Assembly: GCF_901709675.1 (NCBI RefSeq)
Contig: NC_051093.1
Coordinates: forward strand, 6,965,053-7,029,052
Length of the DNA: 64,000 nt
Direction of reading: 5' to 3'
DNA from: Syngnathus acus
Taxonomy: Eukaryota; Chordata; Actinopteri; Syngnathiformes; Syngnathidae
Position 1 is the first letter of the stretch; every line of letters begins with the position of its first letter. Made by a program: the position numbers and the translations under genes. Below, one piece after another: positions 1 to 14,725 of the stretch. The notes beneath the pieces were generated by a model. It had not been told where the DNA came from. It did no database searches and saw only the letters and a list, made by a program, of their open reading frames with translations.

Positions 1-1200
1 TAGCAATTACGCAACACTTCCTCATTCTGCATAACTGATAATAATTGAATTAGGATTTGCAAAAATACTAATGTCATATTTCCATGAGACTAAAAATAAT
101 ACAACTGGTAACTGAATCATAATCTCCTGAAGTGGAGCAGGTATCCCTGGCATGGAATACTGAGAAGTGGCCAGTGCTACTTAAATCCATGGCCTTGACA
201 CTAATGTGTCTCTTTTAATGTGTCAAGCCGCAAAAGAAAGATTAAAATTCACAAAACAGAGCCAACGACCACAAAGGTAAACATCAAAATGATTGGAGAC
301 GGAGGGCGGCGTGTTTGGCGGTGTTAGTAGGTGCATCCGAATGTCAACTGTGACTTCTTGGTAATTTGCACCCCCAAACAGCAGGTGGGAGGTAGGGCAC
401 CCTGAACCTATGTATAGAAAGCCGATGGAACGTGTGAGACCTCCATTTGGCACACGACCAGGAGGAGGCTTAACACCGGGATGTAGCAAACAAACATTTT
501 CCAGGTTTCTTCTTGCATTCAAGGTAGTGTTTTGGGAAGTCGGTGAGAATCAGGGACACCCTTGGACTCCTGCAGAACCATATAAGAGGTGCTGAAATCT
601 GAGAAGGCCTCCTTCTGAAGCTGTGGAAATTCCAATTGTTGAAGCTTCTGTTCAGTCTGCACGGAATTAGTCTCCACATTTACCACCTCGCCACAAAACA
701 TTTATGGAAGTAGTTTTAATAGCCCAAGCATCTAAACATTGCCTTCTGAGATTTTTGGTGGCGATGCGAGATCATTTCCTGCTGTGAAGAGAGCAGATAA
801 GTTACAGTGGTTGTCAACACCATTTTGAAGTAGAGTTCCAAATGGTTCTTCTTCCTTTAAACCAGTTATGACCAGCTGATCAGTCTCAGGACAGCTGGTG
901 CCACCATCTCCATGTTACAACACGATTCACACGTTCAGTATGTATTTGTTGACCAACTGTTAGCCCAATCATTTTTGTAATATTGAATTATGTAAGGAAA
1001 TGAATATGTAATATTTTGGGAGAACCTGAGAAAATATAAAAAGATCAACCCCATTTTGATCCGTTTGTTTTTAAGGCGGTGATACGTCTTTTGCAAGACT
1101 TCCAAGGAGCATCACGGCAGTAAACATTTTTATGAGCGAGACGTGTGTGCAATTTCATTGGTCAAGTGACTTCACATTGGGTGGAGTTGGACAAGGGCTT
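1..1200 (-). pseudogene. Possible degenerate coding remnant on the minus strand; otherwise intergenic
   Basis: No intact gene is visible. Reading the minus strand from about 950 down to about 220 gives several coding-like pieces without introns: a stretch ending in PPKISEGNV then stop (about 740-900), TEQKLQQLEFPQLQKEAF onward (about 530-660), and RVPNGGLTRSIGFLYIGSG (about 400-520). They sit in different frames and are separated by stops. This pattern is what a decayed retrocopy or an old exon cluster would give. I do not recognise the parent protein. The rest of 1-1200 is AT-rich with nothing further to call. In mammals P4HB lies near PPP1R27, but these pieces do not look like a protein disulfide isomerase. 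Confidence 0.25.
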
Positions 1201-1543
1201 CTCGTTTTCACGTTGAAGTCATTGGATATTAGACCCAGAAATAGCTCAACAGAAGCTATATAGCTGACCTTGCACGGCTCGCGCCATCTTTCTGCCTTCA
1301 AAACTTCCAGTGGAACGAGCACAGAATTACAACGAGAAAAAAGAAGATCACACGAGCTAACCGGGGAATACGGACTAAAGACAATGATGATAAAATAACT
1401 TGTTGGACCCAGGTGGAAGCTAAAAGGATCCAAGACGAACAAGGACGAAGGAACAAAAAGGATATTTTTTCTGATTTTGTTGTTGTTGTTTGAGCTCTTA
1501 TATTCTCTCTGCTGTGCTGACAGCATAAAAGAAGACTACAGGA

Positions 1544-2596
1544 ATGAAGTACAACTACCACGTGCCAGTGTCAACGTACACACGGCATTCTCAGTACATC
1601 CCAACTTACCACACACCTTCACATTATGCATCCAGTCACTACACACCATCGTACACATCGACATCAAAATACACCCCGACCCAGTATAGTAGTACACATT
1701 ACACCCCGTCATACTACACACCCTCCTACAATTCTACATCAACATACATCCCCACCCGCTACAGCTCAACGCAGAGTACCCAAAGGCGAGAAAATCCTGC
1801 TCCTGCGAGACCTATCATACCTGCTAAGAGGACTGTGCACTTTCCGAATGACATCATCTTCCAGGATGTTGTTAGACGGGGAGAATTGGCGCAAATTGGT
1901 CGCTTCATCAGATCGAGGAAGGTTCGTGTGGATACGCTCTTCCCATCAGGTGAGCATGAAAACAGTCATTGGTTGGTGAGGGTGATGTAATGCTGAGATG
2001 GTTTCATGGAGTGTGTGTGGTGCAGGTATGGCAGCGATACATGAAGCGGTGCTGACGGGGAATCTGGAAGTGGTGACGCTGCTGGTTAAGTTTGGTGCTG
2101 ATGTCAATCAGAGGGATGAGGAAGGCTGGACACCTCTTCACATGGCCTGCAGTGACGGCTATCCCGAGATTGCCAGGTAAAACATGTTTTTCTTTTTTAT
2201 CCAGTGAATTAGCAATTGAAAAGTGATGAATAATGAAAATAAAAAAATAATGAAAAAAAGGTAATGGATAGATGGACAGATTCTTATTTTAATATTGAAT
2301 TTTGCCTCAAATAAAAAAATATATATATATTATACGATACAGATATTTTGTATGTGTACAAATAAAAAGAACGAAATAATTAACATCACATATGAAATCA
2401 AAAGTAAAAAAATAAATAAAAGTGATACGGAATTGTTTCCTACAGTGTCTAAAATAAACCCCATGCTCCACACAGCTATCTCCTTGCGCTGGGAGCCAAC
2501 AAAGAGGCAGAAAATGAGAACGGAGAGAAACCGGCCGACCTCATTGACCCCGACTGCACAGCGTTGTCTAAACTTTTCGAGGCTGGCTGCGTGTAA
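1544..2596 (+). CDS. ppp1r27: Protein phosphatase 1 regulatory subunit 27 (ankyrin-repeat PP1 inhibitor)
   Basis: Three exons join in phase: 1544-1949, 2026-2176 and 2476-2596, giving 225 residues. The introns are 76 and 299 bases. Residues 95-100 (KRTVHF) are the RVxF-type PP1-docking motif. Then come FPNDIIFQDVVRRGEL and two ankyrin repeats (about 137-202, with GADVNQRDEEGWTPLHMACS) and an acidic LIDPDCTALSKLFE tail. This order matches mammalian PPP1R27 (dysferlin-interacting protein 1), known as a small PP1-binding protein of muscle. Mammalian PPP1R27 is about 154 residues. The extra length is an N-terminal 80-residue Tyr/Ser/Thr/Pro-rich region built on imperfect YTPSY-type repeats. The start is the first ATG of the open frame. 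Polyadenylation signal candidates AATAAA lie near 3134 and 3222. Synteny with mcrip1, alyref and arhgdia supports orthology. Confidence 0.93.
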
Positions 2597-3790
2597 TTAG
2601 GCACTTCTTAGTCATAGGAGTGAAGCTTGGAAAATAGTTTCTTTTTTTCCAAAGGGGTTTTACACAGAACTTGCTACTGACGACAATGGGAATTTGTCAT
2701 GTTTTTTTAAATATATCATTTGGGAGCTGCAGCTGTTCTCTAATGAGTCACTTTTTTATTTCTATTTCTGTGTTTCTGCTCTGCTGTTAGTAGGTGGCTG
2801 ACAGTAACTCCCTTTTCCGTTTAACCTTACCAGTATAACGCAATGTCCAAAATGTATCGCTGAATGGAAATATTATGAGTTATGTCATGGTGTAAGCACT
2901 TTTTGTGAATTACTTCCAGTATTCTTGAAATTAATTTAAAATGGGGGATTTGAGATGTTTGTCTTCCATTCAGTCAAGGTTTATTTGTGTAAATTCTAGC
3001 TGCTGGGCAGAAAGAGGAGCATCAAAATGATAAATTATTACTTCAGTCAGGAAAATCTTGATGCTCTTCATCTACTGCTGTACAATTTCCCCATTATATA
3101 TATAAGTATATTTTCGTCATAAAGACTATGCTGAATAAAATAATGTCAGCAAGGAAAGTCTTATCATTTTCTCCTCAATAATTATTTTTGTACGTTTTCA
3201 TGAACAATTTTTTTTTTTAATAAACATATAAATGTCAGAATTTGTGTTTGTTTCAAATATTTTGTGTGTGGGGGTGTATATATGTATGTATATATATGAA
3301 TATATATACCGTATGTGTATGGTATGCCTAAATGTGGCAGTGATTATTTCACTCACCGCTAGAGGGAGCCAACATACTACTAGTGTTACTGGTAATACCC
3401 TTTGAGTATTATTGCAAGAGATTACAGGACATTATGTGTGGACCTATCTATTTTGCATCGGCATATTGGAGGATGATACAGTATATTTGTGTTTGGTGAA
3501 CATATTTAAGAATAAAGTAAATCAACTCAAAATTAAAAAACAGTACAGGATACAAATTATGACGGCAGACTGTGTAATACAAAAAATAATAGAACAAAAT
3601 ATGGAGATAAATGAAGAATATGCCAATTTTTCTGTTCTGCTGTAAAATTGTGTTTTAAGTGGCCTATTTTACATGAGGGTCCGTGATTAATCGCTAAAAT
3701 ATTTTTCCTATATATTGCAATCCCGCGCCGATACAGTAAGTGGCATTACGCAGCGCGTACCCCAAAGAGAGGCCGAAGAAGAGCACTTCC
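2597..3790. other. ppp1r27 3' UTR and intergenic spacer
   Basis: AT-rich sequence after the ppp1r27 stop. It carries candidate AATAAA signals near 3134 and 3222 and a TATA/TATG-rich microsatellite around 3275-3310. The open frame at 3412-3645 encodes low-complexity Lys/Ile-rich residues with no recognisable domain and I do not call it a gene. Confidence 0.5.
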
Positions 3791-3799
3791 GTGTTTTTT

Positions 3800-3889
3800 A
3801 CCGGAAATGATTGGTTGGCATTGGCAACGTTTTAGCTAAATCTAGCGTCGTATACAGCATAAAGAAACCTAAAGAAATATTTTTAAAGG
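3800..3889 (+). promoter_or_regulatory. mcrip1: Probable non-coding first exon and promoter region of mcrip1
   Basis: A stretch with an ETS-like CCGGAA (about 3802-3807) is followed by transcribed-looking sequence ending at a possible donor (AAAG followed by gtttgt, about 3888). The coding part of mcrip1 starts only in a later small exon with just 8 coding bases, so an upstream untranslated exon is expected. The exact boundaries are inference; a cDNA would settle them. Confidence 0.3.
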
Positions 3890-4496
3890 TTTGTATTTGA
3901 GATTTTCTTTGTTTCATACAAACATACATGCAATCTTGTAATAATTAAATATAGTGCTCATATTGATAAACAATTTGGCTTTCGAAGCTAACGTTACGTC
4001 AAGACAATTAACAGCTAGCAATGCGGGCTAATGTTAGCTGAATTTATTGTGTCAGCAATTCTGCAGCGGTTGTTGTCCCCGAGTAACTTAAGGGCGACAT
4101 ACTTAAATAATTGCTACGAATATTTAACAGCCAGTCCAGTGTGAACTACGTTCTACTGTAGTTTTGGTTACGTTGGCTGATAATAAAACTGAATCGAGGA
4201 AAGTCCAAATGTAAACAAAGCTCCTTTGTTTACTCAATTTTGCTGACGTATGTCGTGTCTTTGCCACAGAGTTTATACCACCAACTCAGCATCAACAGTT
4301 TTTATATGATTTTAAACATGATCGTTTCTGTTAAATGGCACAGATGGTACGGTTTTGTTTTGTTGTTACCATTGTGTTTTGACGTTTTACTAATATTCTC
4401 ACTGATTTTCATTGCTGATTGGGGACTTGGAAACTGCAGAATTCCTCAAGGATACTCGCCACAGAGCAGTGAGGGGAGAGCAGTATTGTAAACAGG

Positions 4497-5307
4497 ATGA
4501 CAAGGTAAATTGTGCATTATTCCAACTCGTATTAATACTTCAGATTAGCACATCAGTACTAACGTGCAATTTGTTGTTCTGATGTGGTTGTTTCAAATTT
4601 CTACAGCTCATCTGCTCCCAGAATGGTGAATAGTTACAAGCGGACTACAAGCCCCAGATCACCTACCAACTGCGGGGAGCTCTTCACCCCAGCACATGAG
4701 GAAAATGTGCGTTTTATTCATGATAGTAAGTATCAGGTCACACAGACCAAGTCTTGTTATTATTCCATACTTATTAAATATTATTTCCATCCTAACTGTT
4801 ATTTGCTTTTATTATTACCTCTTTGTATTTCCTAGCCATATTATTTTTTATTATTTTATCTTACAAGAGCCTTTTTATTGTAAGAAAGCAGGGTGGGGTT
4901 GAGTGTGAACTTTCTTATTTCTTTATCTTTACAACATCTTGCAAATACATACTGGTTGAACAACAAGCCAAGCAAGCTTGCAACAACATAAGCATAAGGG
5001 TGTAACAGATTCTACCCCAAGGGTTTAAATTAATCAAGCTGTGTTTTTAATTGTTTCACAGCATGGCAGTTTGTGCTCAGAGAAATCAGATCAGCACAGA
5101 ACGCAGAGCGTAATGACCGTGGACCACAGGAATATGTTGAGAAGAATCCAAATCCTAACCTACACTGTAAGCATATGTCAAATCAAATGTCAGTCATCAA
5201 TAAAAGATTCATACTGACATTTTTCCTTTTGGTGGTCATCAGCTTTCACGCCAGTGGACTTGACTGACCTCAAGAAACGTAACACACAGGACTCAAAGAA
5301 GTCCTAG
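4497..5307 (+). CDS. mcrip1: MAPK-regulated corepressor-interacting protein 1
   Basis: Four coding exons: 4497-4504, 4607-4725, 5062-5166 and 5243-5307. They join in phase to 98 residues, close to the usual 97. Exon 1 contributes only ATG ACA AG. The protein begins MTSSSAPRMVNSYKRTTSPR and contains FTPAHEENVRFIHD, a central EYVEKNPNPNL and the C-terminal FTPVDLTDLKKRNTQDSKKS, the family signature. MCRIP1 (FAM195B) is known to bind the co-repressor CtBP and to be released when ERK phosphorylates it; the SPRSP and neighbouring Ser/Thr-Pro sites here fit that. No membrane segment or signal peptide is visible. The 3' UTR runs to an AATAAA at about 5903. The gene lies between ppp1r27 and alyref in the same orientation, as expected from the mammalian cluster. 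Confidence 0.93.
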
Positions 5308-5902
5308 TCCTCGAGATGGTCCGAGCACTTTTATCCTCCCCAAGCGTCATCATCGAGAACTTTTCCCCTGACATCCAAAGTCAGCCCTATTTGCCAGTCT
5401 GAGGCAGAATGCCAAACAATTTTCCGTGAACTTTGAACTACAGCAAGCCCTCATCTTTACACCCTAGAAGTGACGAAGAGTTCCACTTGTTAAAAATTTG
5501 TCGCGAATCATATTGAAGGCCACACAACTCCGCTAATCTATGAAAAAGGACGGATAACCCTTTCTCAGATGTTGTTGGCGTCTGATGCTGAGGTACAAAC
5601 TGTTCCATCGGACACAAAAGACTGCAGTCTTTACTACTACGTACATGATTCTGGGGGAAGATGATAAAGGGCTTTTCTGTTTTGTTTTATTGTTTTTGTA
5701 AAAAGGTAGTCGGCTAGATAAGGTGTAGCATGAAAGATGCGACGCATCGGATGCACACTTGAGCATATTTGAAAAGCCAAATGCCATGCCAATGATCTTA
5801 ATCCGAAATTGTGTTTTCCCTGAAACAGGCTTCATTAAGAAAGCTCCCAAAGTATTCTCAATTGACTAACCCCTCTTCCAAAAGCCTTGCAACAAAATGT
5901 TG

Positions 5903-5908
5903 AATAAA
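5903..5908 (+). terminator. mcrip1: Polyadenylation signal of mcrip1
   Basis: AATAAA about 600 bases after the stop codon. A second AATAAA near 6281 could serve as a distal site. Confidence 0.5.
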
Positions 5909-6560
5909 AATACTTTTACACTAAACCTTCTTGTATTCATCTACCACGGATATTGACAACATGTACTCTTCAGTGTACTAAATATCCCAGGTCAGAATGC
6001 AACACAATTGAAACCTTTCAGAAATCTGTGAATGACATCTTTCCACATTGTATTTTCTGTTACCTAAATACAAACAAAATGAACTGAGGACACTGTTTAG
6101 AACATCTCAGCATTCCATAGCAATGCCCAGATACCATACAAATATCGCCCCTGGGACAATAAACAGAAAAGGAATGAAACTACACCTGTTGGCTTTGCAA
6201 ATTATTTACGGCACCAAAGCTGTTTTATTGTTTTTATGTCCCTGAGGCAGCCAATGATTTGGGAGAGAAATCTCTGATAATAAAGTTTAAATTTATCCTG
6301 TTGAAAATTGTTGCTTATTCCTAATGGGGTTTTTTTTTTATCTCCAAGTCTTTACCCTTTTAAATACCCTCGCGAATTTTGTGTTGTTGTGTTTTTTGTT
6401 TGTTTTACTGCATGTTTCCAACATCCGAATTTTTCATTAATATGAAATATTTTTAATGCAAAATTGTAATTTGACGCAATACGCAGATTGGAAGCAAAAA
6501 AGATCTTCAAAACGTATTAAAAACAGGGGGTTATTACAAAAGAAAATATTTGAGAAAACA
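5909..6560. other. Intergenic spacer mcrip1 to alyref
   Basis: AT-rich sequence with homopolymer T runs and a second possible AATAAA near 6281. I see no gene or structured element in it. Confidence 0.5.
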
Positions 6561-6577
6561 GCAGCGCTCCAGGTCTG

Positions 6578-6618
6578 TGACGTAAGTACGTAGTTACGTA
6601 TGTTGCGTGATGACGTAG
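6578..6618 (+). promoter_or_regulatory. alyref: Paired CRE/ATF-like sites in the alyref promoter
   Basis: TGACGTAA at 6578-6585 and TGACGTAG at 6611-6618, with further GTAAGTACG/ACGTA pieces between them, 155-195 bases upstream of the alyref start codon. This resembles the CREB/ATF sites common in housekeeping promoters. Binding is inferred from motif only. Confidence 0.35.
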
Positions 6619-6770
6619 TCGTAGCCGAACGTTTTTTTTAAACCCTTTGTGTTTCACTGAACCAGTTGGGTTCGGGCGCGAGAGAAGACAGACGAGCAAG
6701 TTTAGGCCAGCGTACTTTTTTTTTTTAAAAACAATTACTTTTTCAATTTAAGCTTTTTGAAGTCAGCATT

Positions 6771-9218
<2,448 letters not shown>

Positions 9219-9465
9219 GAAGTGTTGCAGTTCTCCTTGGTCATCCTTTCTTGTTCTGCACAGAAGGATGCTTGTTACGATAGTGCGAATTGTTTTACAC
9301 ATGGTTGTCCTGATGTGTTTGGTCGTCGCTCCAGCTTCTTAACTGCTCTGAAGTGTTTTTTACCATTCTTTTTCTTTTCTTTTTGACAAAAGTGATTTTT
9401 GTCTGTAGGTTAAAAGTTGGAATTTCCAAGTTCATTCCTTAAAACTTGTAGTAAATGAAACTTAT

Positions 9466-9471
9466 AATAAA
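9466..9471 (+). terminator. alyref: Polyadenylation signal of alyref
   Basis: AATAAA about 250 bases after the alyref stop codon, at a normal distance for a short 3' UTR. Confidence 0.55.
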
Positions 9472-10079
9472 ACCTGCGGTGTATATTAATCAACCAATGT
9501 TTTGTATTGTTTCCTACATCTGCAGTGAATACAACAGGTGTTAAATTTGTTCTTTATTATTATTTTAGTGAGTCTGATCTGGAATGGAGGAAGTTTACCC
9601 TCCAAATGAATGCTTGGGAGAGGCAAAGGTTACGCAGTGAAGTTAAAAAGCAAACGCTGTTCTACAGTTGTACCGCTAGGTGTCACTACGCAGCAAATAA
9701 GTACTAGGTGAATAGATTTCAATGTAAAGCAAACTACTTCCGGTTAAACCCAGACTCCTCATTGCTTGTCTGATTGTACGTCAAATGTCCGCCATCTTGC
9801 TACAGTCACCTGTTCTTTCACAGTGGAAATGTGTTAAATAAGTGACTAACTGCTCTGGGGGGCAGTGTTATTGAAGTGCATGCTTTTAGAAGAAATCAGT
9901 CGCGTATTTTACCAATATTTCATGATACTAACTTTGCATACAAATAAAATGTCCAGGGAGTCAAGTTTCAAGCATTGCAACCTTTTTTTTTTTTTTTTTA
10001 ACCAAATTCAGGTATGCTTTTATTTTGATAGCATCTCCCGGATGTTATGCTTGTTAACGACAATTCCTTTTTTCCCGTG

Positions 10080-10161
10080 TGTCACTTGTCTTGCTCACTT
10101 CAGTCGAGCTCCTTTCGCCATCCTGCGCAAGAGTCCGTTCAGTCCGTTAGAGGTTAAACGG
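10080..10161 (+). promoter_or_regulatory. arhgdia: Candidate untranslated exon 1 of arhgdia
   Basis: A GC-richer stretch ends at a good donor (AAACG followed by gtaagaa, at about 10161). Further downstream, an acceptor (gggtccag, about 15413) lies only seven bases before the arhgdia ATG, so an upstream non-coding exon must exist. This is the best candidate seen, but the assignment is inferred. Confidence 0.35.
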
Positions 10162-13100
10162 TAAGAATCTATTCAACATTTGACAAACTGTTTACTAAGT
10201 CTCTCTGTTTTCCTATTATGCGGTGTTTTGTACAATCTGAAAGAAGTATGTTGCAAATGCAACCCGAAAAAACCCGAACTAGGACGAGTATTTAGTTAAG
10301 CAAATAGCAACTTCCTCTTGCAGGAGCGTTTAAAGAAACATTTTTTTTTAACATTATAGTCTAATTATGTTTTTATATGCTTCACTTTTTGTTAAATCTT
10401 GGTTTCGCGCTTCTGTGGCGTGGCTTGAAAATGGAAGAAAAAAAACTTTTTTCATTGCATTTCCGGGTATAAAATCTGTTCCGACCGACGCTTGCGCGAT
10501 ATCGCCCACATGTTGTCGATTATTCATATTTATCAGGGGCGTACTTAGTGTAACAAGTGGTTGGTATAGTTCGTCCACGAATCTTAAAAAGCTGACTACT
10601 TTTAATCAAAGTCCGATGTGGCCTTTTTGGAAGATTCCGTGCAACTTCCTGGATCTCAACTTTTTTTCATTTTTTTTTCTCCACCCTCCCTCTCGTCCGA
10701 ATGTATGAATTTCCATGCATGCAACATCAACACTTGAATCGTTTTTTGGCTGTGTGAAATCTCTCGTAAGCTAGTGTGAAAACATCACACCTGCTTGGAT
10801 CAATTGTGCTCCAAGTGATTGTGGCTGATAGGTGATTATTCCAAATCCTCCCTTCTGTTTCTATCTTGCTTCAGCTTTTAACGTCACGCAATATATTTGA
10901 GTTAGGTGTGCAGTGTGCAAGTTGTCATGTCTCGCTCAAACTCAACACGAATATCGACTTTGCTTCTTATGACTAAAGGGGTCTGCACGATTTTAAAATG
11001 CCTTTAAAGGCCTGGGGTTTTTTTTTCCCAATAAGGTGCATCACCTGACAATATTTAAATTATTCAGCAAACTATTGTAACCGACACTGTTGTCTCTGCC
11101 GTAGCACGGATGTCGGCAGAGGTCCAAGTGCCCAATTCCAAAATAGATATCCAATTTTAGAATGTGCACTTTTCAAGTGACCAATACCTCCCAATGCCTG
11201 CATGCTCAAATTGTTATTACCAAAGTAATAAATACAAATAAGTAAATATTGCATACTGTTTTGTTGGTCTGGGCTTTCTCTTCCACCTGTTTTTTAAATT
11301 AGGTTAATGCATTGCTGCATTGGCCACTTGTTGTCATTCAATAATGCGGAATCTCATTATGAAGAAATGTCTTGCAGTACTTGGCTTCCACCAGTAGAGG
11401 CGCTATTGATTATATGTTAACTGGTTCGCAGATTTAAAAAAAGAACAAGATGATAACTTTGGAATGTTTAAAATCACAAAGAGCGAGTGGGGGGCTTTCG
11501 GGGTTGGTGATGGATCACTTTATGGGAGGATTAATCCGTGACCTTTCAGCTGGGCATCTCGCTATCCCATTCTGTCACAACTTCCTGCCACTGCCTGTAG
11601 GGATTTCTCCGTGGCTATTTTTAACATTTCTATTTGTTCTGGTCCTTCCCGTCATAATCATGTCCGTAAGTTAAATATGTCTGATGTCCATATATGTCTG
11701 TTCGTAGACTGCATAACGTTTTTTTGTCGTTAACCGGACATCCGTTGCATTGCATCAGTTCTTGCTGCAGCACTTCCTCATGATTTCATTTGTGTGCCAG
11801 TGCTAACTGTTTTTATCCACATACGATAACATGAGCCTTTATTGTCTACATTATATAAAAACTCCAGTCATTCAAGTTGTGTTATGCGCATCGTTTGCAA
11901 GTTAAAGTAAATTTTGCAAATGTGGTTTAGCAGTAAGGAGGATGTGAATCATCGAGCTCCTGCCAGTTGCAGGTTTATGTAACTTGAAGTGGGGCGGCGG
12001 TCCAATAGTGTTGTGACATGGCAGAAGTGTTAGCATGCTTGCTAGCCCTCATTTTCAACGGCACTCACTGGAGCTGAACGATCATTGAAATTCAAATGAA
12101 CACTCTGGTGGCATGGAATCAAAATTTTCAAATTAATCCAGCGATTTTGGCTGTAGTGTAACACGCCATCAGGATCAAAACAACCACAGATGTCTGAAAG
12201 GGCAGCTTCAGAGGTGACGTGATGCTTCGGGCAGCTAAATGTCACCTCAGAATTGCTCTAACTATCACTTTGAGCCAAGTGCAGATCCGTCCCTATAAAT
12301 GCTCGCTTTATTATGTGCTTGAAGATGTTTACAGTCTATTGCTATGTTGGCTGGGCAGATAATGCACGGATGTCCATAATGACACACATGTTTGTTTATT
12401 GGAGATGTTATGAAACTTGGCACAAGTCATCCAACCTGTAAAATCAAACACACGAAAACAAATCATGTTTTTTGTGTACAAGCTAATTTTCATGACAACG
12501 TGGCAAAGACAGTTATTGTCAAGAGCGGAAAATGTTGCGCAACATGCGCATTACCAACAGCTTGACGTTCATCCAAAAGTGAAGTGATGCAAATACTGAT
12601 CAGGGAGGCTCACAAGAAGTTGCAGGAATTTAGGGCATGTTCCGGCTGTTAAATACTGAAAATGTGCAATGAACTGAACTTTTTTGCCTGAAATTCTGAA
12701 CACAGCCTCATCCCTGGTTATGAGAGGGTGTGCACACTTGTGCAACCAGATGATCTCATTTAATGTTGTAAGAAACCCCAAAATACATTTGTTTGTTTTT
12801 TTAATCGTACAATCAATCGGTTACTGCTATTGTATTCTGCCCAATATTGGCAATCGTTTATCAATATGGGTCAGTGTGATTGTACGCAGAGGGAGCGATC
12901 AGTGATCTCTGACACTAATAATTCCCATCAAGAGAATCCTCTTTAGCCTGGAAACTTCCCAATCACGTCGCTCAACGCTTCATTGGGCGTAATCCCATTT
13001 GCTGTAATCTCACTCTCTATGGTGCCATTGCAAATTTAACCTCCGCCCGAGAGTTATCATGTGTGGAGCGTGGCACAACACCATCCAGCGTTTGTTTGGA

Positions 13101-14445
13101 AGATCTCATGACCTCTGAATTGTGTCAGACGACAGAAAAATGAGCACGACACGTACCCAGTTAGACAAAATGTGTTGTCTGTGCGGAGTCAACCTGCAAG
13201 AATGTGGAGCATAATGACTGCCATGATGATATTCTTATTTATTTCACTTCTATGTTGACCTCAATTTACTGAGTCATATTTTAGGAGTAACATAGGCCAC
13301 AAGGTTCATTTTATGTAACGTATACATAGTAATTTTCTTAAATGGGAAAATACGCCAATATCAACTAAATGCAGTTCTTTTTTTTTTTTTTTTTTTTAAC
13401 AGCAAGCATGTCTCGCTATGTAATTATCTCAGTTTTTAATCTTTCCCACCAAGCGCCGAGATAAGAGCTGGACTTGGCACCTCCAAGTAAGAATCAAGCC
13501 AGCCACAAGCATACTTTTGTCTGTTTTTCTGCAAGGAGCGAAAGAGCTCCATAAAATCCCTTTCAATCTTATTCTGGGTCCTGCTTAAACAATTTCACGA
13601 GAAGCTATTTGAAACTGGAGTCGGATGATAAATAGTCTCGGCTGCAGGGAGAAAAACGTTTGTGGCAGTCGGTCATCATTCCCAAACTTCACTTTTGGGA
13701 AGATGTTAGATTTGTATTGTTCAGATTTAATCGTGTTCGCAATGTGATTAATCGAACCGGCCAATGTTGGCGTCCCAAAAAAAAACAACAACCATAATCC
13801 TATTGGAGGTCGTTATAGTCTGCTATGTCGCACGTTGCTGCAGTGTAGACTCACTCAAGTGTAGCGGAAGTGCGAGAAGTCACCTCCTTACCAAATAAAA
13901 CGACAGGCACTGTATTTTCCGCCCTGATTTTCCTGTCCCTTTGTCTCGCTCTACTTCAACAATAAACAGTCAAGCAGCCATTGCAGGCTCTTTTTTTTTT
14001 TCTTCAGAGGGCCCCATTAGGAAACGCTGGTCCCACTTGGCTAATACCCGACTGCGCATATTGCGCAACAGCCTTTCCGTTTGCTGCAACGTGATTTACA
14101 ACCGTCAGCTCAGTGTTAAAATCTCAGGTGTTCTTCTGGCTGAGATTGGGCCGAATTCTGTGAGCCTGCAATGCAAGAATGGAGGAATAGCAGCCAACAA
14201 GTGGCGACTTTGTGTTTGTAATGAGAAGTCTGGCGTCCAGCTGCCTCCTGCTTGCTGCAGGTGTGGATATGTTGTAATGGTTTCACCGCACAGCATATGT
14301 ACGCCTCATGTCGTTACCAGACGGCTGTTATCTCCATTCCAATTTTATGAGCAGGCTTTTCAGAGTTTGTTTAGTTTCACCGTGAGAAAAGAAACGGACC
14401 AAGCTCGCAAAGCCGTCAACTGATTGGAACATATACTATCTGCCA

Positions 14446-14725
14446 CAGGTGGGTGTCAAACTCAAGGCCCGGGGAACCAGATATGGCCCGCTACATCATT
14501 TTATGTTGCCCGCGAAGACAGATTGTGTGTCATTACTAGAATTGCAAATTGTTTTCACTTTTAACATCTTTTTTTTTTTTTTATATTTGACTGTTTGTTT
14601 TGTAGCTTTTACTGTATATAATATGAGGTGCTCATCCATTTATTTGGGTTGACAGTCATAATGGCCCTCCGAAAGAAGCTATGACTACAATGCGGCCCGT
14701 GAAAAAAAAGAGTTTGACACCCCTG
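14446..14725. mobile_element. hAT-type non-autonomous element (GTGTCAAACTC termini)
   Basis: About 280 bases bounded by CAGGTGGGTGTCAAACTC on the left and GAGTTTGACACCCCTG on the right, which are inverted copies. The interior has the 'ggcccg' pieces characteristic of a very common vertebrate hAT MITE family. No transposase is encoded. No clear 8-base target duplication is visible, so the insertion is old. Confidence 0.7.

Noticed and set aside
1626-1979. A second 117-residue frame overlapping ppp1r27 exon 1
   Set aside because: Its His/Thr/Pro-rich residues follow from the low-complexity repeat DNA; the other frame has the PP1 motif and ankyrin repeats.
5533-5850. 105-residue minus-strand frame in the mcrip1 3' UTR
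   Set aside because: No homology seen and no promoter or splice context; a chance frame in a 3' UTR.
13941-14423. 160-residue plus-strand frame between alyref and arhgdia
   Set aside because: No recognisable domain, many Cys and no supporting splice sites; consistent with chance.
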